DNA from: Actinomadura pelletieri DSM 43383
Lineage (GTDB): Bacteria > Actinomycetota > Actinomycetes > Streptosporangiales > Streptosporangiaceae
Length of the DNA stretch: 64,000 nucleotides
NCBI RefSeq assembly: GCF_003634705.1
Contig: NZ_RBWU01000007.1
Span: forward strand, 186,001 to 250,000
Reading direction: 5' to 3'
Part shown: in pieces, positions 40,933-49,945 of the stretch
Layout: each line of letters begins with the position of its first letter
Numbering within the stretch: the stretch's first letter is position 1
The notes under the pieces: model-generated
Seen by the model: only the letters and a program-made list of their open reading frames with translations
What the model was told of the DNA's origin: nothing
Databases searched by the model: none
Translations under genes and position numbers: made by a program

Positions 40933-42339
40933 TCACAGGACGAGGCTGCGCAACGTCAGCCCGACCCCGAGCGCGACGACCGTGGCGGAGGTGCCGATGG
41001 GCATCACCCCGGACGGGAGCCGCCGCCGCCCGGTCAGCACCCGCCGCGCCAGGACGCGTCCGGAGCCCGCGACGAGGACGCCGACCGTCACGAGTGCGGC
41101 GGCCAGGCCGAGCCCGTACGCGAGGACGAGGACGATCCCGAACCAGGCCCGGCCGATCGCCGTGCCCCCGACCAGGACCACCACCGCGGACGGGCTCGGG
41201 ACCATGCCGCCCGCCAGACCCATCAACACGAGCCCGCCCCGGCGCGGCCGCTGATGCCCGTGTCCGTGTCCGTGTCCGTGTCCGTGTCCGTGTCCGTGTC
41301 CGTGTCCGTGTCCATGTCCGTGGCCGGGGGTGTGGTGGCGGTTTCGCAGGGCGCGTCTCAGCAGCAGCGCGCCCGCCGCCGTGACCAGCATGCCGCCCGC
41401 CGCGCCGAGCCACGGGAACAGGACCTCGGGCGCCAGCAGCGTGCCCGTGGTCACCAGCGTCCCCAGGACGAGGACCCCGACCGTGTGGGTGAACGTGACC
41501 GTCAGGCCGAGCGTGACGACGTCCCGGGTCCGCCTCCGGCCGTCGCCCATCGCATGCGCCGCCATGATCGTCTTGCCATGGCCGGGGGCCAGGGCGTGCA
41601 GCGCGCCGAGCGCCACCGCGATCAGGAAGGCCAGCACGGCGAAGCCCGGGGTGAGATCGCGGCGCGCGACCAGGGACGTGAAGCGTTGCGTGAGCCCGTC
41701 CGTGCCCCGGGGCAGCAGCCGTTCCGCCCCGCCGCCCGCCGCGGGCCCGGCGGCGAGCGGCGGGCCGCCCGCCCGCGCCGTGAAGGTCGCCGACCGTTGG
41801 TCGAGCGGCGAGGCGAGCATGTCCTCCGGATAGGCGGTGAGCCGCCCGCTACGGGACGACCCGGGCACATCGGACGACGACAGCGTCATCCGGTCGCCCC
41901 GCGCCGTGATCTCCCGCCAGCCGACCCGCCCGTCCGCGCCGCCGCCGTTCCGGAACGCGATCGTCCCCGGCCCGGCGGGCGCCGTGAACCGGCATTCGGC
42001 CCGCAGTGTCGGCAGCCCCGCCTGACCGGGCGGCGCCGTGGCGGACGCCGCCGCGACGGTCGCGGTCACGGGCCGTCCGTCGACCGTGACGCGGACGGAC
42101 GCCGCCGCGCGCACGCAGACCCCGCCGGCCCATGTGGCGAGTTCCGCGGCGGACGGTCGTCCGTCGCGGTCGGAGTCCACATCGGGGAGGGCCTGCGCCG
42201 CGGGGATCTCCGCGAGGTCCTCGACATGGTCGATTCGCAGTTCGTGCGGCGCGACGACGAGCCCGTCGTAGTGGTTCACGGTGAAGTTGCCCAGCGGATG
42301 CGCGGCGATCAACCCGGCCGCGAGCATGGAGACGATCAT
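40933..42339 (-). CDS. NicO/HoxN-type nickel/cobalt permease with His-Gly repeat
   Basis: 468 residues. A signal-like N-terminus and an extracytoplasmic segment of about 190 residues (HPLGNFTVNHYDGL, as in NicO partners) precede about six membrane spans with ALHALAPGHGKTIMAAHAM. The cytoplasmic loop has a run of about a dozen Gly-His pairs, encoded by a six-base microsatellite, probably a metal sensor or store. GAGG lies 7-10 bases before the ATG, which overlaps the TPR gene stop (ATGA). No urease or hydrogenase genes are present. Confidence 0.88.
   Translation of the reverse strand: MIVSMLAAGLIAAHPLGNFTVNHYDGLVVAPHELRIDHVEDLAEIPAAQALPDVDSDRDGRPSAAELATWAGGVCVRAAASVRVTVDGRPVTATVAAASATAPPGQAGLPTLRAECRFTAPAGPGTIAFRNGGGADGRVGWREITARGDRMTLSSSDVPGSSRSGRLTAYPEDMLASPLDQRSATFTARAGGPPLAAGPAAGGGAERLLPRGTDGLTQRFTSLVARRDLTPGFAVLAFLIAVALGALHALAPGHGKTIMAAHAMGDGRRRTRDVVTLGLTVTFTHTVGVLVLGTLVTTGTLLAPEVLFPWLGAAGGMLVTAAGALLLRRALRNRHHTPGHGHGHGHGHGHGHGHGHGHGHGHQRPRRGGLVLMGLAGGMVPSPSAVVVLVGGTAIGRAWFGIVLVLAYGLGLAAALVTVGVLVAGSGRVLARRVLTGRRRLPSGVMPIGTSATVVALGVGLTLRSLVL
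41259..41324 (+). repeat. Hexanucleotide microsatellite coding Gly-His pairs
   Basis: Nine perfect CGTGTC hexamers (41259-41312) then CATGTC and CGTGGC. On the coding (minus) strand they give GH dipeptides in the NicO-type permease. Slippage would change the repeat number in whole dipeptides without a frameshift. Confidence 0.92.
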
Positions 42340-43577
42340 GGGGTGTCCTCGGGTGCGGCGCCGAGCGACTTCTCGATGGCGCGCAGATGGGCGCGGAACC
42401 GCGGGTTGCGGTAGCCGGTCGCCGTGGCCTGGCGGGCGTGGCGGAGCGCCTCCTTGTGCCGGCCGTTCACATGCAGGGCCCAGGCCAGCGCGTCGGCGGC
42501 GTGGACGCCGCACTGGCGGACCTTCGGTCCTGGGCAGCGCCGGTCGTACTCCGCCCGCGCCGCGCGCAGCGCCTCCTTCGGGTCGCCGTGGTCGGCCTCG
42601 AACAGCGCCGTCTCCAGGTCGGCGTCGACGCCGTTGGCCTTGGCGATCCGCGTCCAGGTGGACGCGACCGCGTACTGACGTCGCGCCTCGTCGGGGCGTC
42701 CCGCCGATTCCAGCAGCGCGCCGTACTCGCTGAGGTACTCGGGCAGCGGCAGCCGCCGGACGAGTTCCGCCCGGTCGTCGAGCGCGCCCTTGACGTCGCC
42801 GCGCGCCGCCCGGACGCGGGCCCGTCCGTCCAGGGCGGGCAGGTGGCCGGGGGAGACGCGCAGCGCCTCGGCGTACTCCCGTCCCGCCCGGTCGAGGTCG
42901 CCGTCGTTCCAGGCCAGCTCGCCGAGCTGGGTCGCGATGTAGGCGAGGTCGCCGCGCTCGGTCGCGGACGTGCGCGCGAGGCCGAGGACCCGGCGGGCCT
43001 CCCGGACCTCCCCGCGCAGCTCCCGCACGTACGCGAGCCGCGTGAAGATCGGGACTCCGGGGCGCCGGGCGTCCGCGGTCCGCGCCGCCGCGAGCGCCGC
43101 GTCGTAGCGGCCCAACTCGACCAGGGCGTCCACCCGGACGGCGGCCGCGCGCTGTCCGTACGGGTTGGCCCGGAGCGCCTGGTCGGCGTACCGCAGCGCC
43201 CCATGGAAGTCGTGCCGCGCGGCGGCGAGCGCGGCCAGCCCGGCGAGCGCGCCGTCATTGCCCGGCTCCTCCTTCAGCGAGCGGCGCAGCACGTCGTCGG
43301 CCTTGGGATACCAGGCGGTGTTCCCGGTCTCCCGGGCCTCCTCCACGTACGCGACGCCGAGCGACGCCCACGAGGCGGCGTCGCTCGGCTGCTCGTGCAG
43401 ATGTCGTTGCAGTCCCGCGATGCCCGAGGCCGGGGCCCCGGTCGAACCGGAACCGGCCGTGGTGGACGTTCCGGAGGGGCGGCTGGGAGCCACCGCCCCT
43501 CCGAACGTCAACACCACGATCAGCCCGGCGACCGAGGCCCCGGCGACCAAGGGTCGGGGGAGAGGGGGACGGCGCAT
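42336..43577 (-). CDS. Membrane-anchored TPR-repeat protein
   Basis: 413 residues. A membrane anchor lies at about 10-32 (LVAGASVAGLIVVLTFGGAVA), then a Ser/Thr/Gly linker and eight or nine degenerate tetratricopeptide repeats (about 60-400) such as ALRYADQALRANPYGQRAAAVRVDALVELGRYD. Two Cys near 350 could pair. It is an exported scaffold that probably holds an extracytoplasmic complex together. The ATG overlaps the DUF4331 gene stop (ATGA) with GAGG nearby. In an operon with a DUF4331 protein and a NicO permease. Confidence 0.86.
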   Translation of the reverse strand: MRRPPLPRPLVAGASVAGLIVVLTFGGAVAPSRPSGTSTTAGSGSTGAPASGIAGLQRHLHEQPSDAASWASLGVAYVEEARETGNTAWYPKADDVLRRSLKEEPGNDGALAGLAALAAARHDFHGALRYADQALRANPYGQRAAAVRVDALVELGRYDAALAAARTADARRPGVPIFTRLAYVRELRGEVREARRVLGLARTSATERGDLAYIATQLGELAWNDGDLDRAGREYAEALRVSPGHLPALDGRARVRAARGDVKGALDDRAELVRRLPLPEYLSEYGALLESAGRPDEARRQYAVASTWTRIAKANGVDADLETALFEADHGDPKEALRAARAEYDRRCPGPKVRQCGVHAADALAWALHVNGRHKEALRHARQATATGYRNPRFRAHLRAIEKSLGAAPEDTP

Positions 43578-45139
43578 CAGGCCTCGTGCCGTCCCGCCGC
43601 GGGACGCCTGTTGCGCCACCAGAGCAGACCACCGGTCATGAGGAACGTCGCCCCACCGGCCAGCCCGGCGGCGGGCAGCGCGCCGGAGAGCCCGGGTCCG
43701 CCGTCGTCGCCGGACCCGGACGTGCTCTCGGCCGCACCCGCGTTGAGCAGGTTCAGCGTGGTGCCGTCGCCGCTGTTCGACGTCCCCGAGGCGTTCGCCT
43801 TGGGCTTCGACGAACCGCGCACCTCCGACCCGGAACGCGGCTGCGCCACGTACGGGAACGCGTTCTCGAACCTGAGGTCGTTGGCGTTGACGGCGTCACC
43901 CAGGTCGTTCTTGGTGCCGAGCAGCTCACCCTCGACCACCTGGAGTTCGATGTCGACGACGTCGTCGGTGAGGCGCCGCCCGTTCGGGAAGCCCTGGTTG
44001 TCACCGCCGAGCACACCGAGCCGGTCCGGCTTCGCGGACGGCTTGATCGACGTGTTCAGCCGGAGCAACTCGGCGGGACGCACCCGCGCCGGCTGGTTCA
44101 GCCCCGGCACACCGGTCAGGAACACCTGGACGAGGTCGTTGCGCGGAGTGGGCGGTGCCGGGATCTTGTAGATCTGCTGGATGACCTTCGGCAGTTCGGG
44201 ATCGGTGACGAACTTGGCGAACTGCGCGTCGTGCCACGGGTCGGAGGCGTTGAACAGGTCCTTCTTCCCCATCGGGTTGACGAGCTCGTTCACCAGCGGG
44301 TTCCCGAGCCGCGACACCTGCGTGTAGTCACCGGACGCGTTCTGCCGCTGCACGGTCGAGTACACGCCGATGACCGGATCCTTGCCCTTCACCAGGTGCT
44401 GCGTCGGGATCTGCAGGGCGACGGTGTTGACGTTGTAGCCGCTCAGAGTGTCGTTGCCGACCTCCTTGAGGTTCCCCCCGTAGATCAGGTCGAAGACCCG
44501 CAGGTCCAGGAAGAACGAGTCGTCGGCCTGCCCGGCGAACGCCGTCATCCCGTCGCCCAGCGGCTTGATCGCCTGGTTGCGCAGCGTCCGGTAGTTCGGC
44601 ATGGACGCCTGCCCCACGTTGGACGGGGCCACCGGCGCGTTGTCGGCGAGCTTGGTGGTGCTGTGCACCCGGCCCTCCGTGCGCCGGATCAGCGTCAGGT
44701 CGTACGTCTGCGTGACGTTGAGGTCCGGGTCGTCCAGGCTCGTCACCGGCCCGGTGTTGTAGAGGAAGGTGTTCTGGTTCTTGACGCGATCCTGGAACTG
44801 GAACCGGTACGTGAGGTCGGCCAGCGAGTCGCCGTCGTTGTCGACGTTGACGTCGTACTGCGCGTCCCGTGCGAACCTGTAGAAGTTGGGCCCGCCCGCC
44901 GGTTCCGAGAACGGGAGGAAGTTCGCGATCAGCGTGGTCGTGTCCGGCTTGTCCGGACTCACGAACGCGTACACGTCGGTGTTGTCGTACTGCGGCTGCC
45001 CCGAGATGAGCGGGGCCTCCCGGTGACTCGACGCGGTTCCCTGCCCGGGCGCCAGCCCGGCGAGGCCGCTCACGCTCAACAGCCCCCCGGCGGCGACCAT
45101 CGCGGCGATCCGCGCTCTGGACCGATGAAGTCTCGGCAT
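43577..45139 (-). CDS. Secreted DUF4331 protein
   Basis: 520 residues. A signal peptide covers about 1-37 (MVAAGGLLSVSGLAGLAPGQGTAS). SSHREAPLISGQPQYDNTDVYAFVSPDKPDTT is the DUF4331 start, and the domain spans about 40-430 with YDVNVDNDGDSLADLTYRFQF (a calcium-binding-like acidic loop). A Ser/Gly-rich linker, a membrane helix (ALPAAGLAGGATFLMTGGLLWW) and RNRRPA end it, so it is C-terminally anchored outside the cell. The function is unknown. It heads a coupled operon with the TPR protein and NicO permease upstream of sigK-rskA. Confidence 0.88.
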   Translation of the reverse strand: MPRLHRSRARIAAMVAAGGLLSVSGLAGLAPGQGTASSHREAPLISGQPQYDNTDVYAFVSPDKPDTTTLIANFLPFSEPAGGPNFYRFARDAQYDVNVDNDGDSLADLTYRFQFQDRVKNQNTFLYNTGPVTSLDDPDLNVTQTYDLTLIRRTEGRVHSTTKLADNAPVAPSNVGQASMPNYRTLRNQAIKPLGDGMTAFAGQADDSFFLDLRVFDLIYGGNLKEVGNDTLSGYNVNTVALQIPTQHLVKGKDPVIGVYSTVQRQNASGDYTQVSRLGNPLVNELVNPMGKKDLFNASDPWHDAQFAKFVTDPELPKVIQQIYKIPAPPTPRNDLVQVFLTGVPGLNQPARVRPAELLRLNTSIKPSAKPDRLGVLGGDNQGFPNGRRLTDDVVDIELQVVEGELLGTKNDLGDAVNANDLRFENAFPYVAQPRSGSEVRGSSKPKANASGTSNSGDGTTLNLLNAGAAESTSGSGDDGGPGLSGALPAAGLAGGATFLMTGGLLWWRNRRPAAGRHEA

Positions 45140-45329
45140 CGTGCATCCCCTGCCGGTCGCCGGAGTGCCGTCGCGGCGGCGCCACTTCACGTGACGCTGG
45201 GCTAGGTCTGCCGCGACGCCGGATCGACCGGTTTCTTCGCCATGCCCGCAGCTACTTCGAAGCCCGCCCCGAAACCGATGGGTCGCTGTCCACATGCGGC
45301 CACGTCGATCGAGAAGTCCCTGGACACGG

Positions 45330-45362
45330 CGGAACGCCCGGCGGAATCCGCCGGGCGTTCCG
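45330..45362. terminator. Long perfect hairpin downstream of the E2 gene
   Basis: A 33-base perfect palindrome: 16 pairs around a single central base, starting CGGAACGCCCGGCGG and ending with its complement. It lies 24 bases beyond the E2 stop on the minus strand and also terminates leftward transcription toward the DUF4331 promoter. Confidence 0.85.
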
Positions 45363-45386
45363 AACGTCGCCGTTCGAGGTCGTGCT

Positions 45387-46682
45387 CTAGGCGACGATGA
45401 GAAGGGGGTTCTGGAGCAGCGTGGCGAGACGGTCCAGGAACCGGGCGCCGGTCGCGCCGTCGGTGGCGCGGTGGTCGACCGACAGCGTCACCGTCATGCG
45501 TTTGCCGGGCACGACCTGACCGTCCCGGACGACCGGTTCGTCCCGGACCGCGCCGACCGCCAGGATCGCCGCCTCCGGCGGGTTGATCACCGCGGAGAAC
45601 GAGCTGACGCCGAACATGCCGAGGTTGCTGACGCTGAACGTTCCGCCGCTCATCTCCGCCAGGGTGAGCTTGCCGTCCCGCGCCTTGCCCGCCAGCTCGC
45701 GGGTCTCCCGGCCGATCTCCGACACGCTCTTGCGGTCCGCGTCCTTGATGACGGGGACGAGCAGGCCGTCCTCGACCGCCACCGCGATGCCGACATGGAC
45801 GCGCCTGTGGAAGAGCAGGTTCTCCTCGGTGTAGGAGACGTTCACGGCCGGGTGCTCGCGCAGCGCCGTCGCGACCGCCTTCACGATCAGGTCGTTCACG
45901 CTGACCTTGGCCGGGGCCAGCGCCTCGTTCACCGTGGCGCGGAACGCCAGCAGCGGCTCGGCGTCCACCTCGCGGTTGAGGTAGAAGTGCGGCGCCTCCC
46001 GCTTGCTCTCGGTCAGCCGCCGCGCCGCCACCTTGCGGAAGCGGTTCAGCGGAACGGCCTCGACGTCCGGATCATCGGCGGCCCGCGCCGCGACGGGCGC
46101 CGCCGCCGGGGCCGGGCTCGGAGCCGCGCTCGGGGCCGGGCTCGAAGCGGGCGCGGCGGCGCCGTCGCGGATCGCGGACTCGATGTCGGCGCGGACGATG
46201 CGTCCACCCGGGCCCGAGCCGTTCAGCGTGCCGAGATCGATGCCGTGGTCGCGGGCCAGCCGCCGCGCCAACGGCGACGACGGCGGACGCGAAGCCCTGT
46301 CCGACGCAGCCCCGCCCGAAGGCCGCGCCGCCGGAGCGGGGGCCGGAGCGGAAGCCGGGGTCTCGGCGACCGGTTCCGGTTCCGGTTTCGCCTCCGGCTC
46401 CGGAGCGGTCGCCGGTGCCGCCGAGTCCGCCGTGGGGCGCGCGCCGCCCGCCGGGGCGATCACGGCGATCGGGGCGCCGATCGCGGCGGTCTCGCCCTCG
46501 GCGACCAGGATCTTCTCCAGGACGCCCGCCTCGTAGGCCTCGTACTCCATGACGGCCTTGTCGGTCTCGATGTCGACGATCACGTCGCCGACCGCGACCT
46601 CGTCCCCCGGCTGCTTCTGCCAGGAGCTGATGACGCCCTCCTCCATCGTGTCGGAGAGGCGCGGCATGAGGATCTCGGTCAT
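45387..46682 (-). CDS. Dihydrolipoamide acyltransferase (E2) of a 2-oxoacid dehydrogenase
   Basis: 431 residues. The lipoyl domain (1-75) has the modified Lys in DIETDKAVMEYEAYEAG. An Ala/Pro/Glu linker leads to the peripheral subunit-binding domain (about 150-185) with PPSSPLARRLARDHGIDLGTLNGSGPGGRIVRADIE. The catalytic domain (about 215-431) has DHRATDGATGARFLDRL near the C-terminus. It transfers acyl groups to CoA in a pyruvate- or branched-chain-type complex. It starts one base after the E1-beta stop. An E3 gene is not in the window. Confidence 0.95.
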   Translation of the reverse strand: MTEILMPRLSDTMEEGVISSWQKQPGDEVAVGDVIVDIETDKAVMEYEAYEAGVLEKILVAEGETAAIGAPIAVIAPAGGARPTADSAAPATAPEPEAKPEPEPVAETPASAPAPAPAARPSGGAASDRASRPPSSPLARRLARDHGIDLGTLNGSGPGGRIVRADIESAIRDGAAAPASSPAPSAAPSPAPAAAPVAARAADDPDVEAVPLNRFRKVAARRLTESKREAPHFYLNREVDAEPLLAFRATVNEALAPAKVSVNDLIVKAVATALREHPAVNVSYTEENLLFHRRVHVGIAVAVEDGLLVPVIKDADRKSVSEIGRETRELAGKARDGKLTLAEMSGGTFSVSNLGMFGVSSFSAVINPPEAAILAVGAVRDEPVVRDGQVVPGKRMTVTLSVDHRATDGATGARFLDRLATLLQNPLLIVA

Positions 46683-47693
46683 TCAGATCTTCTCCAGGAC
46701 ACGGCCGGTCGCGCGGAGCGTGTCGCGGACGGCGCTGAGCAGCGAGTCGGCGGACGGCAACGCCGCCGTCTCCAGGGACTTGGCGTAGGGCAGCGGTACC
46801 TCCGCCATCGCGACGCGCCGGACCGGCGCGTCCAGCCAGTCGAAGGCGCCCTCCTGGATCGTCGCGGCGATCTCGGCACCGATCCCGTAGGTGAGCCAGT
46901 CGTCCTCGGCGACCACGGCGCAGCCCGTCCTGCGCACGGACTCGACGACCGTCGTCCGGTCGAGCGGGCGCAGGCTGCGCAGGTCCACGACCTCGGCGGA
47001 CACGCCCTCGGCGGCGAGGGTCTCGGCGACCTCGGCGGCGACCCGCGCCATCCGCGAGTAGCCGATGATCGTGATGTCGGTGCCGGGACGGGTGACCGCG
47101 GCGCGGCCGATCTCCGCGGGCTCGACGTCCTCGACCGCGGCGGGCAGCTCGCCCTTGGTGTTGTAGAGCGCGAGGTTCTCCAGGAACAGCACCGGGTCGT
47201 CGTCGCGGATCGCGGCCTTCAGCATCGCGGACGCCTCGGCGGGCGTGCTCGGCGCGACGACCTTCAGCCCGGGGACGAACGAGTAGAACAGCTCGACGTT
47301 CTGGGAGTGGGTGGCGCCGAGCTGCTGCCCGCCGCCGCCCGGGGTGCGGATCACCATCGGTACGCTGGCCTGCCCGCCGAACATCCCGTAGATCTTCGCG
47401 GCGTGGTTGACGATCTGGTCCAGCGCCAGCAGCGAGAAGTTGATCGTCATGATCTCCACGACGGGACGCAGCCCGAGCATGGCGGCGCCGATCGCGGCGC
47501 CGACGAAGCCCTCCTCGGCGATCGGGGTGTCGCGGACGCGGCGCGGCCCGAACTCCTTCAACAACCCCTCGGTGATCTTGTAGGAGCCCTCGAAGAGCCC
47601 GATCTCCTCGCCGAGCAGGAACACGTTCTCGTCCCGGAGCATCTCGGCGCGGAGGGTGTCCCGGAGGGCCTGGCGGTAGGTCATGGGTGCCAT
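46683..47693 (-). CDS. 2-oxoacid dehydrogenase E1 component, beta subunit
   Basis: 336 residues of transketolase-like pyrimidine domain. LGEEIGLFEGSYKITEGLLKEFG is near residue 26, with the catalytic and TPP-binding Glu in AEEGFVGAAIGAAMLGLRPVVEIM near 60. RTPGGGGQQLGATHSQNVE and PVLFLENLALYN follow, then the C-terminal regulatory transketolase domain (about 205-330). It pairs with the E1-alpha subunit to decarboxylate a 2-oxoacid. The ATG lies 10 bases after the E1-alpha stop. Confidence 0.95.
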   Translation of the reverse strand: MAPMTYRQALRDTLRAEMLRDENVFLLGEEIGLFEGSYKITEGLLKEFGPRRVRDTPIAEEGFVGAAIGAAMLGLRPVVEIMTINFSLLALDQIVNHAAKIYGMFGGQASVPMVIRTPGGGGQQLGATHSQNVELFYSFVPGLKVVAPSTPAEASAMLKAAIRDDDPVLFLENLALYNTKGELPAAVEDVEPAEIGRAAVTRPGTDITIIGYSRMARVAAEVAETLAAEGVSAEVVDLRSLRPLDRTTVVESVRRTGCAVVAEDDWLTYGIGAEIAATIQEGAFDWLDAPVRRVAMAEVPLPYAKSLETAALPSADSLLSAVRDTLRATGRVLEKI

Positions 47694-47703
47694 GGGTCGC
47701 TCC

Positions 47704-48846
47704 TCAGGAACCGAAGACGGCGTCGGCGGGCAGGCGGCGCAGCTCGCCCGGGACGGGCGTGGCGTAGGTGTAGTCGAACAGGGTGGACACGTCGGGCGCG
47801 GGGCTCTCGTCGGCGAACGCGGCGGCGGCGTCCACCTCGGCGGTGACCTTCGCGTCGAGCGCGTCGCGCTCCTCGTGGGAAAGGATCCCGGCCTCCTCCA
47901 GCTCCAGCGCCATCCGGGCCAGCGGGTCGGCGGCCTTGAGGGCCTCCTTCTCCTCCTTGGACCGGTAGCGGGCCGGGTCGACGACCGAGTGGCCCTTCAG
48001 CCGCGGGCTCGTGGTCTCCAGCAGGTACGGCTTGCTCTGCGACCGGGCGCGCTCGACCGCGACGCGCGCGGCGTCCCGGACGGCGACGACATCGGTGCCG
48101 TCCACCCGGGCGCTCTCCATCCGGTACGCGGCGCCGCGCCGGTACAGCTCGGGCTCGGCGGCGGAGTTCTCCACGGTCGTGCCCATGCCCAGCCCGTTGT
48201 TGATTACGACGAAGACGACCGGGAGGTCCCAGAGGGCCGCGATGTTCAGCGACTCGTGGAACGCTCCGATCGCGGCCGTTCCGTCGCCCATATGGCACAT
48301 CACGACCTCGTCGCCGCCCTTGTACGACACGGCGAGCGCCGCGCCGGTGGCGAGCGGGACCTGCCCGCCGACGATGCCGTACCCGCCGAGCAGCCGCGCC
48401 TCGGCGTCGAACAGGTGCATCGACCCGCCCCAACCCTTCGACACGCCCGTCGACCGGCCGTACAGCTCCGCCATGACCCGGTCGGCGCCGATGCCCTTGG
48501 CGAGGGCGTAGCCGTGCTCGCGGTAGTTGGTGAACAGGTAGTCGGACGGGCGCAGCGCCGCCATCAGCCCGACGACCGTGGCCTCCTCGCCGAGGTTCAG
48601 ATGGCAGTAACCACCGATCTTCGCCTCGGTGTAGGCGCGGGCGGCCCGCTCCTCGAACCGCCTGATCAGCAGCATCTGCCGGTAGTAGCCGACGAGCGTC
48701 TCGGCGTCGGCCGCCGGGACGGGAGCGCTCGGCTCGGGGGCGTCCGGGTCGGGGGCGGCCGGAACCGCGGCGTCCTTCGCCCGGGGGGCCTTGGTGCCGC
48801 GTGTTCTCCCGCTGCGAGCCGGAGCGGCCTTCGTCGTCTCAGCCAT
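47704..48846 (-). CDS. pdhA: Pyruvate dehydrogenase-type E1 component, alpha subunit
   Basis: 380 residues. A 55-residue Ala/Pro/Lys N-terminal extension precedes the dehydrogenase domain: YRQMLLIRRFEERAARAYTEAKIGGYCHLNLGEEA near 55-90 and the TPP/Mg site MGDGTAAIGAFHESLNIAALWDLPVVFVVINN near 190. Substrate preference leans to pyruvate from family resemblance (PdhA rather than BkdA), but branched-chain substrates are not excluded. First gene of the E1-alpha, E1-beta, E2 operon; a divergent GntR/FCD regulator starts 132 bases away. E. coli-type AceE is a different enzyme form. Confidence 0.93.
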   Translation of the reverse strand: MAETTKAAPARSGRTRGTKAPRAKDAAVPAAPDPDAPEPSAPVPAADAETLVGYYRQMLLIRRFEERAARAYTEAKIGGYCHLNLGEEATVVGLMAALRPSDYLFTNYREHGYALAKGIGADRVMAELYGRSTGVSKGWGGSMHLFDAEARLLGGYGIVGGQVPLATGAALAVSYKGGDEVVMCHMGDGTAAIGAFHESLNIAALWDLPVVFVVINNGLGMGTTVENSAAEPELYRRGAAYRMESARVDGTDVVAVRDAARVAVERARSQSKPYLLETTSPRLKGHSVVDPARYRSKEEKEALKAADPLARMALELEEAGILSHEERDALDAKVTAEVDAAAAFADESPAPDVSTLFDYTYATPVPGELRRLPADAVFGS

Positions 48847-48908
48847 CGGCGATCTTCCTCTTTCCGGGGCGACGCCGTAGGATCGCCACGACGCTCACCG
48901 ATCATCTT

Positions 48909-48926
48909 TGATCTATGATCGATCAT
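48909..48926. promoter_or_regulatory. ATGATCGATCAT operator in the pdh/GntR intergenic region
   Basis: ATGATCGATCAT (48915-48926) is a perfect 12-bp palindrome preceded by TGATCT, giving overlapping TGATC half-sites. The surrounding 40 bases are AT-rich. The location between divergent starts (48846 and 48979) suits a GntR-FCD operator. Confidence 0.65.
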
Positions 48927-48978
48927 ATTCCATCCGTCAAGAGTTCACTTACCGACGCTGCGTCTAACATGGGATGTC

Positions 48979-49617
48979 GTGAACGCGCCGACCGCCGCCC
49001 CGCTGCTCCGTACCGGACTCGCCGACCAGATCCGCGAGTTCATCGTGGACGGCATCAGCTCCGGGCGCTGGCAGCCCGGTGAACGTGTCGTCGAACGCCG
49101 TATCGCCGCCGAGTTGGGTGTCAGCCAGGGGCCGGTCCGTGAGGCGCTCCGCCAGCTGGAGGCGCAGCGGCTGATCGAGTCGCTGCCGAACCGCGGCGCC
49201 CGGGTCCGCGACTTCACCGAGCGGGACCTCGCGGAGATCTTCCCCGTCCGCGCCGGTCTGGAGCGGACGGCCGTGGAGCTGGCCCTACCCGAGATCGCCG
49301 GCTGCCTGGACGCGCTGGAGGTGCACAACCGGCGGCTCGGCGAGGCCGCGCGGAACGGTGACCTGGCCGAGCAGATGCGCCTCAGCATCGCCTTCCACCG
49401 CGAGATCGTCGAGGCGGCCGGGAACCGGCTGCTGGTGTCGGTCTGGGAGGGCCTCGGCATCGAGCTGTGGACGACCCTGTCCCTCCGCCTCCACCAGACG
49501 GAGATCTACTCCAAGTCGGCCGAGCACGCGGAGCTGATCGAGGCGTTCCGCCGCCGCGACCCGTGCGCCCCGCAGCTCCTGCACGACCACGTCATGAACT
49601 ACGCGCCCACACCCTGA
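48979..49617 (+). CDS. GntR/FCD-family regulator of the E1-E2 operon
   Basis: 212 residues. A winged HTH (about 10-78) includes LADQIREFIVDGISSGRWQPGERVVERRIAAELGVSQGPVREALRQLEAQRLIESLPNRGARV. The FCD domain (about 85-205) has metal-type residues in AFHREIVEAAGN and HAELIEAFRRRD. FCD regulators sense small organic acids, fitting a 2-oxoacid dehydrogenase operon. The GTG is 132 bases from pdhA on the other strand. Its last six codons and the stop lie in the first unit of the 18-bp minisatellite. Confidence 0.9.
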   Translation: MNAPTAAPLLRTGLADQIREFIVDGISSGRWQPGERVVERRIAAELGVSQGPVREALRQLEAQRLIESLPNRGARVRDFTERDLAEIFPVRAGLERTAVELALPEIAGCLDALEVHNRRLGEAARNGDLAEQMRLSIAFHREIVEAAGNRLLVSVWEGLGIELWTTLSLRLHQTEIYSKSAEHAELIEAFRRRDPCAPQLLHDHVMNYAPTP

Positions 49618-49931
49618 CGCGCGCCCACGTCCTGATACGCGCCCACGTCCTGACGTGCGCCCGGCTTCGTGGCGTGCGCCCGGCTTGATGACACGCGGCC
49701 ACGTCCTGACGCGCGCCCAGATCCTGATACGCGCCCACGTCGTGGCGTGCGCCCACGTCGTGATGTGCGCCCGGCTTCGTGATGTGCGCCGGGCTTGATG
49801 ACGGGCGGCCACGTCCTGACGCGCGCCTACGTCATGAACTACGCGCTCATGTATTGACGCGCCCAGATCCTGATACGTGCCCACGTCGTGACGTGCGCCC
49901 GGTTTATGACGCGCGCTCGGCTTCGTGACAT
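49603..49931 (+). repeat. 18-bp minisatellite beginning inside the GntR gene
   Basis: About 18 units of 16-20 bases, consensus GCGCCCACGTCCTGATAC with variants. The first (49603-49620) contains the gene's stop codon. Units 2-5 recur as units 8-11 at a shift of exactly 110 bases, a higher-order repeat. The stretch ACGTCATGAACTACGCG occurs both in the gene (49589) and in the array (49828). No gene is supported in 49618-49945; the minus frame is open through the array only because of its composition. Confidence 0.9.
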
Positions 49932-49945
49932 GCGTCGGTGTGTCG

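Noticed and set aside
41259..41324. Possible CRISPR-like repeat or iteron array
   Set aside because: The six-base periodicity is coding (Gly-His) with no spacers.
49621..49884. A minus-strand frame giving ARIRIWA/RAHVTTW repeats through the minisatellite
   Set aside because: It is a direct translation of the 18-bp repeat and is antisense to the GntR gene end; no start with a ribosome site.
49603..49931. CRISPR array
   Set aside because: Units are adjacent without unique spacers, 16-20 bases long and degenerate; no cas genes are in the window.
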